Shown in pieces: positions 44,761 to 56,125 of a stretch of 64,000 nt of DNA (the first letter of the stretch is position 1; each line of letters opens with the position of its first letter). The notes below the pieces were generated by a model. It was not told the origin of the DNA and ran no database searches. It was given only the letters and a program-made list of their open reading frames with translations. The translations under genes and the position numbers were made by a program. The stretch comes from Typhlomys cinereus (Eukaryota > Chordata > Mammalia > Rodentia > Platacanthomyidae). Location of the stretch: positions 124,001 through 188,000 of the forward strand of contig JALPQD010000125.1 of NCBI GenBank assembly GCA_023101885.1. Reading direction: 5' to 3'.

Positions 44761-46189
44761 ATGATTCCATGGGTGGGCTACACCATTTCCCCAAAAGATA
44801 ATTATTTTACCAGAAGGAACTCTTTTATTTTGCAGTAGGCATTTTTTTCAATCCAAGATGCCCATCTTAGAAGGCAAAACAGTCCTTGGAACAGTGCGTA
44901 TTCCCTCATCAGACGGGGTCTGTACCAGCCCCAGAGGATAGGCATCCAGACCTCCACCACAAAGGGTTGCTGAGAGCAGCAAATTTGCCTCCCGTACAAT
45001 TGCATGGAAGTACAAATGCATGCTTTGGAATGGGGACTTTCTGGAGGTGGGGAGAAGACTGCACCTAGGTTGCTACCAGTATCTCTCCTTGCAAATGGTG
45101 ATCCTTCACAAGCCGAAGACTGGGGATGATCCCCCGTATACCTTACTTTTGCTTGTCATAAGACGGTGGAAAATGAAGAAATGCCCTTTGAGATTTTGGA
45201 TCCCACTGCAGGTCAATTTGTTAGTGTTTCACAACAAATGTACCTTTATGAAAAAAAAATTAATGCATCTTCAAGGACAAAGATTTCATTTTATATTTTA
45301 TTTTGCTGTCACCTACTTTAAGGTCTTGAGTCAGGTTACAGATAAAAGAACTTGAGCTAGGATGTTTGGGAAATTAACATGTGATACTTAGCAAACGTTC
45401 TGATGGGTCATAAAGAAACATCTGCACAGAGTCTGAGGTTGTAAGCTGCTGGATGGGAGAAGGAGGCCTCTTTCAAGCAGTTGCCTCCGGTTATAAGGCT
45501 GAGCACAGCTAAACTATACAGCGGATGGTGGTGCAGTTCAGTTAGTCCCCAGCAGGCGGCACCCTTTTGCAGTAAACTCTCTGGCTTTTATAGCTTTGCT
45601 CTTCACCGGCAGATCTTACACATAAATGGCATTTTGATTTCTCTAACCCTCTGCTTCCTTCAAAAGCAGACACTCGCCCTTAAAGGAACTTTCCTCCCAC
45701 CTCCCTCCTAAATGAAAATGAACATTTTGGTGGGAGGCAGCACTTGTGGCAAGGATTAAAAGCAAAATCTAAGAAACAAGACAGTCAATGAAATTAAGTA
45801 TGATGAAGGTCGAATACATACCCACAAAAGTTAAAAGATGGCCTTGTCTGTTCTCCATGGCCACCTGAAAGGGTACAAGGAATTCTTCAATTGTCTCATA
45901 AATGTCTAAGTCAACAGCGTTCATAGATACCAGTATGTCAGCATAAAATTGACCTTCTGTTTTTTAACTTTGCAAGCTGAGTTTCTTCACAGATGGGTAT
46001 GCTAAAAAAGACTTCATGATTTCCAGGCCAGGAATAAATAATCATCAAAACCCACTCATTCACTAAAGCAATTTCCCCCCCATTTATACGATTCTAAAAT
46101 GTCTTGGATACAACTAATTTGGGGGAGGAGGACAGAAGTATTCTCTCAAATCTGGGATCTGGTATCACCAGGCCTTGCTATTTAAGCAT
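44761..46189. other. single-copy noncoding DNA
   Basis: No gene recognised. A 111-codon frame at 45020-45355 ends in an AT-rich stretch and lacks family features. A C run lies at about 46075-46082. Confidence 0.5.
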
Positions 46190-46327
46190 TTTTGTTTGTT
46201 TCTCCACCACTGTTTCAGATTGGTCTCACTAGCTTGCCACTGCGTGGCCCATGCTGGCCTCAAATTTTAGCCCCTTGTCTCGGCTTTCCATGGCTGGGAT
46301 GGCAGGCATGTGCAGCCACCGCTACCT
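46190..46327 (-). repeat. B1 SINE, antisense, diverged
   Basis: GGTCTCACTAGCTTGCCACT, GCCCATGCTGGCCTCAAATT, TCTCGGCTTTCCATGGCTGG, GATGGCAGGCATGTGCAGCC: antisense B1 with a damaged 3' portion. Confidence 0.65.
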
Positions 46328-47623
46328 AAACACTTCTCCATCTGGCGCACAGAAGTGAGGTCCAGCTGCATGTTTTTATTTTTTTTAAAAAAAGGACTAC
46401 AAAAGCTGAAGATTCTTCCCTTTGGCTTCATGGAGATCACTTTATTTAGGGCTTTAATCTACGGTATTGTAAGACCAAAACTTACTCAGCAGTCCTCCCA
46501 GGCTCAGCAAGTTCAAGTCTTTTTAGAGAGACTTGGGAGCATTTGGTAATCAGTATCGACTTGGGATTATGAAAAGAAAACAAAGAGTAAGCGTGCTATT
46601 AGAAAATCAGTTATGGACTGAAATTTGCAAGGTACAGAACTTAAGTTCAATACTCCTGGAGCCAATACTTTTTTAATGCACTCAAGGGAAAACTGGAAAA
46701 TCTGCCCTTTGCAGACCTAGAGGACAAAGAAATCAGAGAAGCTCAGGTGGGCCACGCTGGGGTGACAGAAGGGATAAGTAGGCACATGCTCCCAGCCCAC
46801 CCATCCCCTTCTCATGCTGGGCTTTTACTCCCCCTGGCTTGACTCCCCCATAACACCTTCTAGAACTGCTGAAGAATGGTAAGTGTCTTTGCTGCCTCGA
46901 TCTGGGGGCCAGGGGGCTTCAGTGAGTGACCAGGAATGATCATGGCCCAAAGCAGGCAGGGAGCAATTTTCTCAGACCATCATAGATGCATAAGACCATC
47001 TATGCATGCATAGATGCATGGGCATCTTTACCGAGTAGCTGCCTTTGCTACAAGAAAAGGCAAATAGTGTTCAATTATTGAGAGTTATAGACCTCTATCA
47101 TCATAGGTAGATAGAGTTGACAGATGTGCAATTGAAAGCTTGAGCTCTGGACATGGTTGTGAAGAATTGCTAGTTGAGTTGAGCCCTGGGGAAGCCTGCA
47201 GGACTGTGGGGAGGGCCCAGCCCATGATGGATTGAACTATTTCCTGGGCAGGTAAATAAGATAGAAGGAACTGGCTAAAGAACTTGACATCCTTCAGTAT
47301 ACCTGTCTCTCTCTCAGCAGTCCTGTGGATATATAGATATTGTGCGGCCAATTCCTTCAGCCCCTGGTATTGGTGTAGACTCTCCTATCAAACTGGTTTA
47401 AGAATAGTAACTGGACAATTGTAAGCAAGAATAAAACCCTTTGTTCCCCCTCAAGCTGTTTGGTCGGGAACTTACCAGCAACATGCAGAGTAACTGTGAC
47501 AACGATAAATGATCCTGCAGTACCTCGGGTAGAGCTTTCCAGCAGTCAACACCACGAGGAAGTCCTTCTCACATGTGGACTTCTTGGAGTTTTCATGGAC
47601 CTCATAGGTAAGTTAAAGATAAG
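46328..47623. other. single-copy noncoding DNA with a 20-bp palindrome
   Basis: No gene recognised. CATCTATGCATGCATAGATG at 46997-47016 is a perfect palindrome; a further CATAGATGCATA copy of one arm lies just upstream at 46981-46992. Confidence 0.5.
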
Positions 47624-47633
47624 ACTTTAATAT

Positions 47634-48248
47634 GGGGGCTTGAAAGATGGCTCAGGGGTTAAGACTTTGCCTTGCAAGCAGAAGGTCCTGAGTTTGGATC
47701 CCAGGTTTCACCTAAAAACACTAAGAGGAACTAGTGGCAGCCTGCACTTCTGGCCCTGGTTGGCAGAGCCGAACAAAGCAAAAAAGAGGTAGAAGCAATC
47801 CAGGATGATTTCCGAAGTCACTGTTGGTCCTCCACAAACACACACAGTGCCCTCTCTCTCTCTCTCTCTCTCACACACGCACGCACACACACGCATATTA
47901 CGTATGTTTGCAGAATTAAAAAATTTTTTAATTTTTTTATTATTTATTATTTATTCAATTGTGTGTGTGCTCATGTGTGCGCGTGTGTGTATGTATGTGT
48001 GGGTGTATAGAACCACGGACGAATTCGGGAACCACCATGGATCACCTCCACCTCCTCCTTGTTTACTCTGCCCCGGGATTCACAGGCTTCGCCCTATCAG
48101 GACCAGAAACACAGGCGGCCCCCGCTTCTGCCCGGTGTCTATACATGGGGTCTAGGATCTGAACTCAGGATTTTCTGCCTGCAAGGCAGAGGCTTAACCT
48201 CTGAGCCACCTCTCCAGCCCCGAATTAAAAAAAAAATTTTTTTTAAAC
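47634..48248 (+). mobile_element. older B2-superfamily SINE, split by a younger one
   Basis: Head GGGGGCTTGAAAGATGGCTC, B box GAGTTTGGATCC, older body (CAATCCAGGATGATTTCC, GGTCCTCCACA), CT and CA tracts, and a tail that is interrupted at about 47913 by a second SINE and resumes after 48222. The outer target duplication spans the whole nest: ACTTTAATAT at 47624-47633 and ACTTTGATAT at 48249-48258. Confidence 0.85.
47930..48221 (-). mobile_element. young B2-superfamily SINE nested in an older SINE tail
   Basis: Antisense CpG-rich subfamily: head at the right (GGGGCTGGAGAGGTGGCTCA), GAGTTCAGATCC, CCATGGTGGTTCCCG and CGTCCGTGG, GT/GC tract and ATTGAATAAATAATAAA tail at the left. The A/T-rich target GAATTAAAAAATTTTTT (47913-47929) is repeated with length change from 48222. 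Frames of 116 codons and less are SINE read-through. Confidence 0.95.
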
Positions 48249-48258
48249 ACTTTGATAT

Positions 48259-48944
48259 TGGTCTTTTATCATTTTTTGATGGTTCTCTTCTCACCCAAAA
48301 TATGTCTTTTTACTGAAGAGAATCACATTATTCCAAAATGCATAAGGAAAGAAAACTGATATGGAAGAATTGGTGCTAGGGGTAGAAATGGTAGAAAATA
48401 CGAGAATTATCTAACAATCTCATAAGCCTGGAGATTCTGTTCTGCAATGTGTGGTCTCCTATTTGTTGAGTCCCTCAACAGACAGTTGGAGACCTTTTAG
48501 CAAAATGATTGCAAAATAAATACTGGAGACTTTACTATGAAATCCATGTCCACACACCTCCGCTCCCCAGTGCTATCAGCACCGGGCTGGCAGCCACAGG
48601 CAGGAAGGAGGCACAGTGCCCTTCTCCTTCAGGCAACTTGTGATCAGCGAGGAGGAACATGTGAGGCTGTTTGAGGGACTGAGTAGAGAGAGTACTTGGT
48701 TCTAGACACCCAAACAGGCCCCATCACTGCATCAATATATGGGAGCACATGGGGCAACTGGAAACTGCAAGGAGAAGCCACCATAGATTATGGATGGCTG
48801 AAAAGGTAGAGGAGGGGCACGCCATGAGAGGTCTTAGAAGCCAGGCTAACGAATGAGAATTTTAGCCTCCAGGTATAAGGAACCAGGTTTAAGGAAACAT
48901 CTAAACAGACAGAAGTTTTGGAGTGGTGTCATGAGATTAGGAGT
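48259..48944. other. single-copy noncoding DNA
   Basis: No gene or repeat recognised. Confidence 0.5.
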
Positions 48945-49016
48945 GTGTGTATTATATATATATAATTATATATCTCATATATCACATATCATTATATATC
49001 TCATATATATATCATT
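48945..49016. repeat. AT-rich (TA)n-like tract
   Basis: TATATA units interrupted by ATCTCATATATC; repeated CATATATC units give partial self-complementarity. Confidence 0.85.
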
Positions 49017-50483
49017 CTGACCAGAGACATCTTGCCAAGTGCTGGTGTGAAAGGAGGAAGGCCATTACCTGGGCGCTCTCTGTCTCCAAAAGGAGCATTC
49101 ACTTTCCACTAAGAAGAGTTCTGATAGTCCAAGCATAATGAGCCAAAGGCAGAGTCAGCCCAGGAACACATCATATGTAGCTCCTTTAGAGGATACGGTG
49201 ACCTTGTCACTCACTTTGACCCAGAGAATGTAAAAGAAGTGACCTCATAGGGTCTCTTAAGTCCTTGGCCACAAAAGATCTGGCAGCTTCCACTTTCATC
49301 TTCTTTGAACCGCCACCAACATCTAACCCCATATTAGAATCTTTAAGGATGGGAGACCAGGAAGATAGAGGAACTAAGCCATTCCAACAATCCCCTTTAT
49401 CCCACCAGCCTACCAAAAGTGTCTTGCCTTGGTGACCCCAGGCAAGACAAACAAAACCAGCAAATTGAACCCAGCATGAATGACCAGATCGAGGGCTAGT
49501 TGGTGGTGATTGTTTTGCCCATTGTACCTAAGCCACCCGGTGAGAAGTCAGTAGATAAGGGGTCTACCACTCTGCTGCAGTTTGTGAGGACTGGAACTAG
49601 GACAGACTGTCTGGAGGGTACATATGCTCAAATAACCCTGTGGAGATAAGGGTTCTGCTGGACTCCTCTGAGAATCCTTCTTGCAGAGTACCAATTAGGA
49701 TGCCTGACTTTCTCTACCTTGTAGCTAACTATAAGTGCACTGCCCTGATTGATAGGACATCGATATCAATTCATTATTCATAATATGGTTAGACTTTTTC
49801 ACATGTAATCATAACTTTAAATCTCAAGAAATTATCCTGGAGATAGCTAGAAAGGAGTTTCTCTTTCACATCCTGGTTTTGTTTTCACAAAAAGTTATCT
49901 CACGGTTTTTCAGAATTTGGGGAAGTGTGTAAAAAAGCCGAAATTGGCCACAGATGCCATTTTTCTCCTCCAGGATGCCACTCCTGTGGAATGCAGCTTT
50001 CATGAGACCAGACCCCACCATAGGGACAGCCAAGCAAAAGACAAAAAGAATGGTATTCGGGGCCTCGCCTATAAACTGCTTGGATTCCATCTGTTGAGTA
50101 CGGGCGGGGTGCTGAACTGGGCACTGGCCACTAAACTGATGTTATGAAATTGACAGCATCTAAATTCCTGCATGTGCATTAAAAGAGAAGGAGCCTGCAG
50201 CTATGTACTTGAACTCATTCTGAACCTGTAAGAATTCTCTGCAGCATTCTTCTGTGCCTCATTTTGGTTCCATAAATCTACAGTTAAGTTCCTCTTTCTT
50301 CTGTCACCACATCAGACCGAAATGGCTAAATAAATTTCTATCAAATTCAGAGAACATACTTGGGAAGACCTGACTTGGAAAAATTGAAAACAAACAGGGA
50401 GGCTCAGAGATAGATGAGTCATTCAGGGAGGTCAAAGTGAGAGCTGAGAACATTCAGGACTCTCAGTTAGAGAGGTGATCGGA
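49017..50483. other. single-copy noncoding DNA
   Basis: No gene or repeat recognised. Three overlapping frames of about 75 codons at 49866-50147 on both strands show only that stops are sparse here. Confidence 0.5.
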
Positions 50484-50700
50484 GGGGCTAAGGAGATGGC
50501 TCAGGCGTTAAACTTTTGCTTCCCCATGTAGAAATGTAAGTGGTGGCTGCCTGTAATTCCTGCTATAGAAGATGGATCCTGGGACTCTCCAGAGCAAAGA
50601 AATAAGGAGGTAGAACAATCCAGGGTGAGTCCCAACGTCATCCCTGAGCCTCCACAGGCACATTCAAGTGTACTCTTGTACGCATGCTGGCACACACAAC
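50484..50700 (+). mobile_element. B2-superfamily SINE, older subfamily, internally deleted
   Basis: Head GGGGCTAAGGAGATGGCTCA is followed, within about 45 bases, by AGAAATGTAAGTGGTGGCTG, so the B-box region is deleted. The older body follows: CTCCAGAGCAAAGAAATAAGG, CAATCCAGGGTGAGTCCC, CCTGAGCCTCCACAGGCAC and a short CA end. Loss of the B box would make this copy transcriptionally dead. Confidence 0.8.
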
Positions 50701-51154
50701 AAATTCTGATGAAAACCCAAACTCACCCAAGTCAGGGCTCCGTCAGTGGGTGGAACTGCTTGCCAGGAAGTGCCATCTGTACGTTCCCTGCATGAGTGTC
50801 AGTGGCGATCTGTTTATTCGGCACGAGCCTAAGAATCCTTACCAGCAACATGGGGAAGGCCAATAAGCATAATCAATACCTACAAGCAGTGGCCCTGTGA
50901 GGCTTGCTCTTTGGAAACAAAGCTATATTCGAGCCTATAAAGAGGCATCTCATACTCTCTTGGGTAAGAATTTTCCCTTCTAGGACAGGGGCAGTAAGGT
51001 AGTTCTCTCAGCGTAAGTTGTTGAGAGACAAATTGCTCCATTAGATTTCTGCAGAGCACTCCCAGAAACCACAGGCATGTTCCTGTGTGGCATTCCTGGC
51101 TGTTGTGTGGGTTGTCCACAGGTATACTCACCTGATGGTGCACCGCAGACATTT
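50701..51154. other. single-copy noncoding DNA
   Basis: No gene or repeat recognised. Confidence 0.5.
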
Positions 51155-51167
51155 AATAAACAGCAGC

Positions 51168-51472
51168 AGAGGCTGGAAAGGTGGCTCAGGGATTAAGCCT
51201 CCGCCTTCCAGGCGGAAGGTCCTGAGTTCGGATCCCAGATCCCACGTATAGACGCCAAGCGGAAGCGGGGGCGGCCTGCGCTTCTGGTCCTGGTAGGGCG
51301 GAGCCTGTGAATCCCGGGGCAGAAGGAGGTGGAGGCGTCCATGGTGGTTCGCGAATCCGTCCGTGGTTCTACACATACACAGACACACACACACACACAC
51401 GCGCGGGCACATACACACGCACATGCGCACAGTTGAATAAATAATAATAATAATAATAAAAATTTTTAAAAA
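51168..51472 (+). mobile_element. young B2-superfamily SINE, full length
   Basis: Head GGCTGGAAAGGTGGCTCAGG, B box GAGTTCGGATCC, CpG-rich GGAAGCGGGGGCGGCC, GTCCTGGTAGGGCGGAGCC, CGCGAATCCGTCCGTGG, mixed CA tract and AATAATAATAATAATAAA tail. The target AATAAACAGCAGC is repeated at 51155-51167 and 51473-51485. A 137-codon minus frame here is SINE read-through. Confidence 0.95.
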
Positions 51473-51511
51473 AATAAACAGCAGCTGATTGAGCAGAGGA
51501 GGGAGGGAGAG

Positions 51512-51559
51512 ATTTAGAACCATTATGGGACACTTCATCAAAGATCTGGTTATGAATGT
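51512..51559 (+). repeat. 48-bp exact direct repeat, left copy
   Basis: Identical to 51907-51954, from ATTTAGAACC to TATGAATGT. The left copy runs on into a short TGTG-rich stretch, the right copy into CTCTAAAG. No simple repeat or known SINE is involved. Confidence 0.9.
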
Positions 51560-51906
51560 GTGTGTACATGTGTGTGTATGTAAGAGAGTGAGTGAGTAGG
51601 TAAGTGATCATGTTGTCTAAGGTGCCACAAAAGTAAAGCAAGAGGAAACTCTAGCTGTGCCCTTCACAGGAAGCTCAACTTGTTAGCTGCATTTTTCTCT
51701 GAGTGACATTTTTATTCCCATTATTTAATAGAGTGTTGAATATTTCCAAACTACATTTAAAGGCTTCAAAATATAAAGCTATGGTTGTAAAAGGCGACGA
51801 TTGCACTGCGTCTGTAATACTGTTCAGAAGAACTGTTTGCTTCCCGTTTAATATTGGCAATGCCACCGTTCCTACAGCCTGTTGACAAAACAGTTCAATA
51901 CACCTC
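51560..51906. other. segment between two 48-bp direct repeats
   Basis: About 347 bases of single-copy-looking DNA, with a TGTG-rich left edge and several retained CpGs near 51795-51815 (AAGGCGACGATTGCACTGCG). It has no A-tail, LTR ends or coding frame. Confidence 0.6.
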
Positions 51907-51954
51907 ATTTAGAACCATTATGGGACACTTCATCAAAGATCTGGTTATGAATGT
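51907..51954 (+). repeat. 48-bp exact direct repeat, right copy
   Basis: Second identical copy of the sequence at 51512-51559, offset by 395 bases in the same orientation. Confidence 0.9.
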
Positions 51955-52458
51955 CTCTAAAGAAAGGATCAATGATGTTTTTATTATGGTTGGGAGAGAT
52001 TTCTTTAAGACAAGAACATCCCTATAAAATGAAGGTGACTGAAATAAAGAGTGACCGGGGCAGAGGACGCGTTCCATTTTATTCCACTGAAGGAAAACAT
52101 AATTTTTACAATAGTCTATTCCCACATATGTTACCCATGTAATTGTTTATGCTTCAAACCCACTCGATAGCAGTTTTATAAGCGGCAGAGGTAGACTGTT
52201 CTCAGGAGACTGTGTTCTGAGACTGTCTCAAAGAGAAAACAGCCTTGTAATTAACGCACTTGGTACATTAGTGATAAAGCAGCCCTTAGAGGGCAAACAG
52301 GCCTACAGCTTGCCAGATTCCTGTCCCAGAGGAGTGCTAGCATGAGGTTCTGGTGGCTCCTGAGCTGTGACAATCAGACCAAGGTTCTCCAGAACTGTGG
52401 TCTTCAGTAAAGTGTTCATGGAACACGAGTTCTGTTTAGCCCAAGATAGCTTATTAAA
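51955..52458. other. single-copy noncoding DNA
   Basis: No gene or repeat recognised. Confidence 0.5.
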
Positions 52459-52467
52459 AAAACATTT

Positions 52468-52758
52468 GGGCTGCTGAGATGACTTAGCAGGTAAAATGTT
52501 GCCATGCAAACATGAGGAGCAGAGTTCAAATCCCCAGGTTCCATATAAATGCTGGATGTAATAGTGTAAGTATCTCTAACCTTTTCATACCTGTGGGAGA
52601 TGGGATAGCTTATGGGACAATCAGCCTGGCTTACCCAGCAGCAGTGATGAGATCCTGTCTCAAGCAAGGTGGAAAAGTGAAGAGCAGCACCTGGAGACTG
52701 TCCTCTCACTCCACATGACACCTGTACTCAAACATGTACACAGGAAAAGAAAGAAAAG
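52468..52758 (+). mobile_element. B3-like SINE
   Basis: Head GGGCTGCTGAGATGACTTAG, box-B-like GAGTTCAAATCCCC, middle with GGGACAATCAGCCTGGC and GAGATCCTGTCTCAAGC, then a CACCTGGAGACTGTCC block and an A-rich AAAGAAAAGAAA tail. AAAACATTT flanks it at 52459-52467 and 52759-52767. Confidence 0.75.
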
Positions 52759-52767
52759 AAAACATTT

Positions 52768-53471
52768 TCAATTGACTCCATATCTTTCCTTTATTCACAT
52801 CTACCAAGGTAGTAACTAGAAAAATATGAATAAAATTTCCAAAAATGCAATTTTACCAAAGTTTTATATGTGTTCATATTTATATAGTTTCCCTAGCTTT
52901 ATCCTGCCTTTTTTCATAACTTATGGTCCTCTGCATGAATCTTGGCAGCACAAAAGGCAAGCATTGGAGAGCAGGAAATGCTGTCTCCTGCAGCATGGGT
53001 GGAGGTTCTATTAGGCAAAGCAGAGAAGCAGACCTGGTAATACCCCTGGATTATGGGAAAGACTGAAGAGGGAGCAGAACAAGCCCTGCCAGGGGCTCCC
53101 CTCCAGAACCCCAGACACAGCCTTATCAGCGCTCGTCTCTGAGGATAGCGGTCTGCTCAGCCCAATTTGGTCTTTTTGAGCCAATCAAACATGGTCAGGA
53201 ACCAGGGAGAAAAGTCCTACTAAAGGTATCATGAGTGCCATCTTTCTCATGCCCATTGCTCTGCAGACTCGTAGCTTGTAAATATTCTCCAAGTGGTTAT
53301 ATCATAGTTGTCAATAGGAAGTGTTTATATTTCTTCAGAATAGGTTTGACAATGGCAACACGTAATATTTGTGCAGAGTTTACTTTTTTATATACTTGAT
53401 AAGTGTTATTATTAAGATTATATAATATAAATACAAAAGCTATTATCTGTTGAACTTTTACCAATTTCAAT
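52768..53471. other. single-copy noncoding DNA
   Basis: No gene or repeat recognised. GC content rises around 53050-53170 without an island. Confidence 0.5.
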
Positions 53472-53590
53472 AGCAAGATACCACTTACTATGTGCTTACA
53501 GTATGCTGGGTTGATATTAAGCATTTGGAACAGATTTTTTCTTATCCTTACAATAAATTAGATTCATATTACTGTCAAGTTTGTCAGGTT
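53472..53590 (+). repeat. MIR-like fragment
   Basis: CCACTTACTATGTGCTTACAGTATGC followed by ATCCTTACAATAAATTAGAT matches the 5' core of MIR and its following segment. Confidence 0.55.
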
Positions 53591-53613
53591 GTTTAAAGAA
53601 TTAAGCAAAATAA

Positions 53614-53880
53614 AACTGATGAGATGGCTCAGGGGTTAAAATTTTTGCCTGGCAATCAAAAGGACCTGAGTTTGGATCCCAGATCCCTTGTCAAAATTCT
53701 TGATTGGTATGATAGTGGCCTGCACTTCCTGCTCTGGAAGGCAGAGTCTGGGAAACCTTAGAGCAAATAATAAGAAGGTAGAACAATCCAGGATGATCCC
53801 CCAGATCAACCTTGGGCTTCCACAAGCACATACACTTAAGTGCCCTCTTATGTACACACACACACACACACACACACACA
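53614..53880 (+). mobile_element. B2-superfamily SINE, older subfamily
   Basis: Head with GATGAGATGGCTCAGGGG, B box GAGTTTGGATCCC, older body (CAATCCAGGATGATCCC, TTGGGCTTCCACAAGCAC) and a CA tract. ATTAAGCAAAATAA at 53600-53613 and ATTGAGCAAAATAA at 53881-53894 are the target duplication with one difference. Confidence 0.9.
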
Positions 53881-53894
53881 ATTGAGCAAAATAA

Positions 53895-55677
53895 TAAATT
53901 TAAACCATGACTGATAGATGGACTCATTTGACCATCCCAGGACCTTGGTAAGATTGTGATTATTCCTAATACATGGACAAGAATGCCAAGTGTCTGTCCT
54001 GGACCTATGAACCAGCATCTCCTAGCTGCTTTTCCAGTCTACTTCCCGGTGTTAGGTCAACAGAGAATAAGGGAATCTACCAATAAAAGTATTTCCAGTG
54101 CTTTGACAATCTTAGACAAACTTGGTTTTAGAACAGTGTATCAGAAATAATTACAGAGACAAATTCTTAACTGATCTCCATTTTTGTTTCCACTGTTTAT
54201 TTTCTTTGATATGAAAGAAGAAAAAAACCTAATTAGGTCACAGTCTAAATTTCCCTAACGGACTCTAAATTTAAGTGATAGTCTCTTCTATGGTAATTTT
54301 TTTAAGTGATAGTCTCTTCTGTGGTAATTTTTTTGTGGGCAGGAGGACAGCAGGATAGTACTATCAACCTGCAGGAGACATCGGGTGATCACCATTTCCC
54401 TGCAGCGCGAAGGACAAAGAGGGAAGCTGAGGACCAAGAGCTTTTCAACTCAGAATTTGTACAGTCTAACTCTTGCTTGTATCCTATTGGCCTGAGTCTT
54501 GTCACAGGGCCACACCTAACTGCAAAGAGAAAGGGTGAAATGCTTTTGCACTGAGCTGATGTGAACCACCTTAAAAAATTAAAAACACAGGGGAAACGCA
54601 TCATTTCTGGCACAAGGAGTATCACATGTTCTTTCTGTGATCAATCAGAATTGGAAGAAAAAAAATAGTTACCCAGAATCAGGGCAGATCTAGGTTTTGC
54701 TGAAACCTGAAATTTATTTAGTCAAGGTAGGATTGGGAGTAGATAAATTTTTTTTCAGGAAAAATGGTGCGAAATTATCCGACTCTTAAACTTGTTATGT
54801 TATTAAAACAGCTCTTAGGAGCAGATTTCCAGAGCTTTGCACAGATGGGCTTTGTATAAGCAAGAAGCCTAGGGGCTTAGTTCAGAGAAAACCAGTCTAC
54901 ACTGATCATTGCTGCCTTTATCTAACTTATTCTTTCACTTGGATCACCAGAAAGCTACTCCTATGTACCTAAGATAAATATGAGCCAATAACAGATAGAA
55001 TGTGCTTTCAAGGGAGCCAACTCCATGTTATGTCCAGCCTGGCAATCCACTGATGGCTCAGAGATCTTCACTGAGATACACTGATCAATTGGGCTTTATC
55101 TGGCCACAAACAAACGGTTTCATAGGAAGCAAATGCTTGTTGAGTGTTTGCCTTATCATGTTTAAGTTGAACTGAGAGATCTGGATCTTGATCCTGACCC
55201 TTCTCACTAACACTGTGGCTGAGGTGGAGTGAAACAGATATTCTTTGTAGGTCCAGGTCGGGAGTCGCCAGTTAAGCCAAAAGGCAGGGCTGGTTCTGCT
55301 CTGTCTCCTCCCTGGAGGGAAGACTCTGGTAAATCTTTATGAAGTGTGCTCTGGCCTGCTCTGTGTCAAAGGCTGAGCCCCGAGAAAAACAATCTGTCAT
55401 TACCAAGACCACTTAGCCACTTGCCCACAGCAGATGACAAAAATGGCAGATTCAGTTTTATTGAAAATGTACATCGAATGGAAAAGTGAAAGCTGATTGT
55501 GCATGTTCACACCCCAAGTACTTCCTCTCCTGTAGGTATTTCTAACACATGTAGTTATCAGCACAACTCTAATGCTTATTCATTCATTGGTTCCATAACC
55601 AAACTTTTTGTCTTCACTGTGCAAGTAGGTCTAAGGAAGAGCTTAATGTCAAGGAAGAGCTTTGATATCAGGAATAA
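53895..55677. other. single-copy noncoding DNA with a 31-bp tandem duplication
   Basis: No gene recognised. At 54270-54331 a 31-bp unit (AAGTGATAGTCTCTTCT followed by TGGTAATTTTT) occurs twice in tandem with one A/G difference. The remainder is unassigned. Confidence 0.5.
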
Positions 55678-55682
55678 ATACA

Positions 55683-55735
<53 letters not shown>
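55678..55735. repeat. (CA)n microsatellite
   Basis: About 55 bases of CA with one CATA interruption near the start, after AATAAATA. No SINE body is visible upstream. Confidence 0.95.
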
Positions 55736-55736
<1 letters not shown>

Positions 55737-56039
55737 ACGGCAAGAAGGCTATTTCAGAATTCTATACTGAGTCATGGAAGTCATAGATACTTCTGATCTG
55801 GGATTGAGGGGCCCCAATAAAAGAAGGTAATGGAAACTAGTCACCATGAAATTCATCTCTTTCCCTGGTTTATGAGGTTGGACTGCTGAGCAACCTTTGC
55901 TGGGCTTCCATCTTAAATGATTCCAATCACATGTTCCCCATGGCTCTGCAGTTCCCTTCTCTTTACCACTACAACCTATGCTGTGAAGGGGGCTTAAAGA
56001 GTAATGGCCAGGGACCATGTTACAAAAAAAACCCACTAA
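55736..56039. other. single-copy noncoding DNA
   Basis: A 95-codon minus frame overlaps at 55749-56036 without family features. Confidence 0.45.
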
Positions 56040-56125
56040 TATTTATCAAGCATCTATTTTGAATCAGGCAATTTACATATTCTATTTCATCTAAACCCAG
56101 TTTCACAGATTAGAAGAAAAATGAA
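56040..56125 (+). repeat. MIR-like fragment
   Basis: TATTTATCAAGCATCTATTTTG, AATCAGGCAATTTACATATTC and TATTTCATCTAAACCC follow the MIR core order, then a block like 'ttttacagatgagga' (TTTCACAGATTAGAAG). Confidence 0.55.

Noticed and set aside
51512..51954. Interpretation of the 48-bp repeats as LTRs of a tiny retroelement
   Set aside because: They are far shorter than any LTR I know, lack TG...CA ends, and enclose no primer-binding site or polypurine tract.
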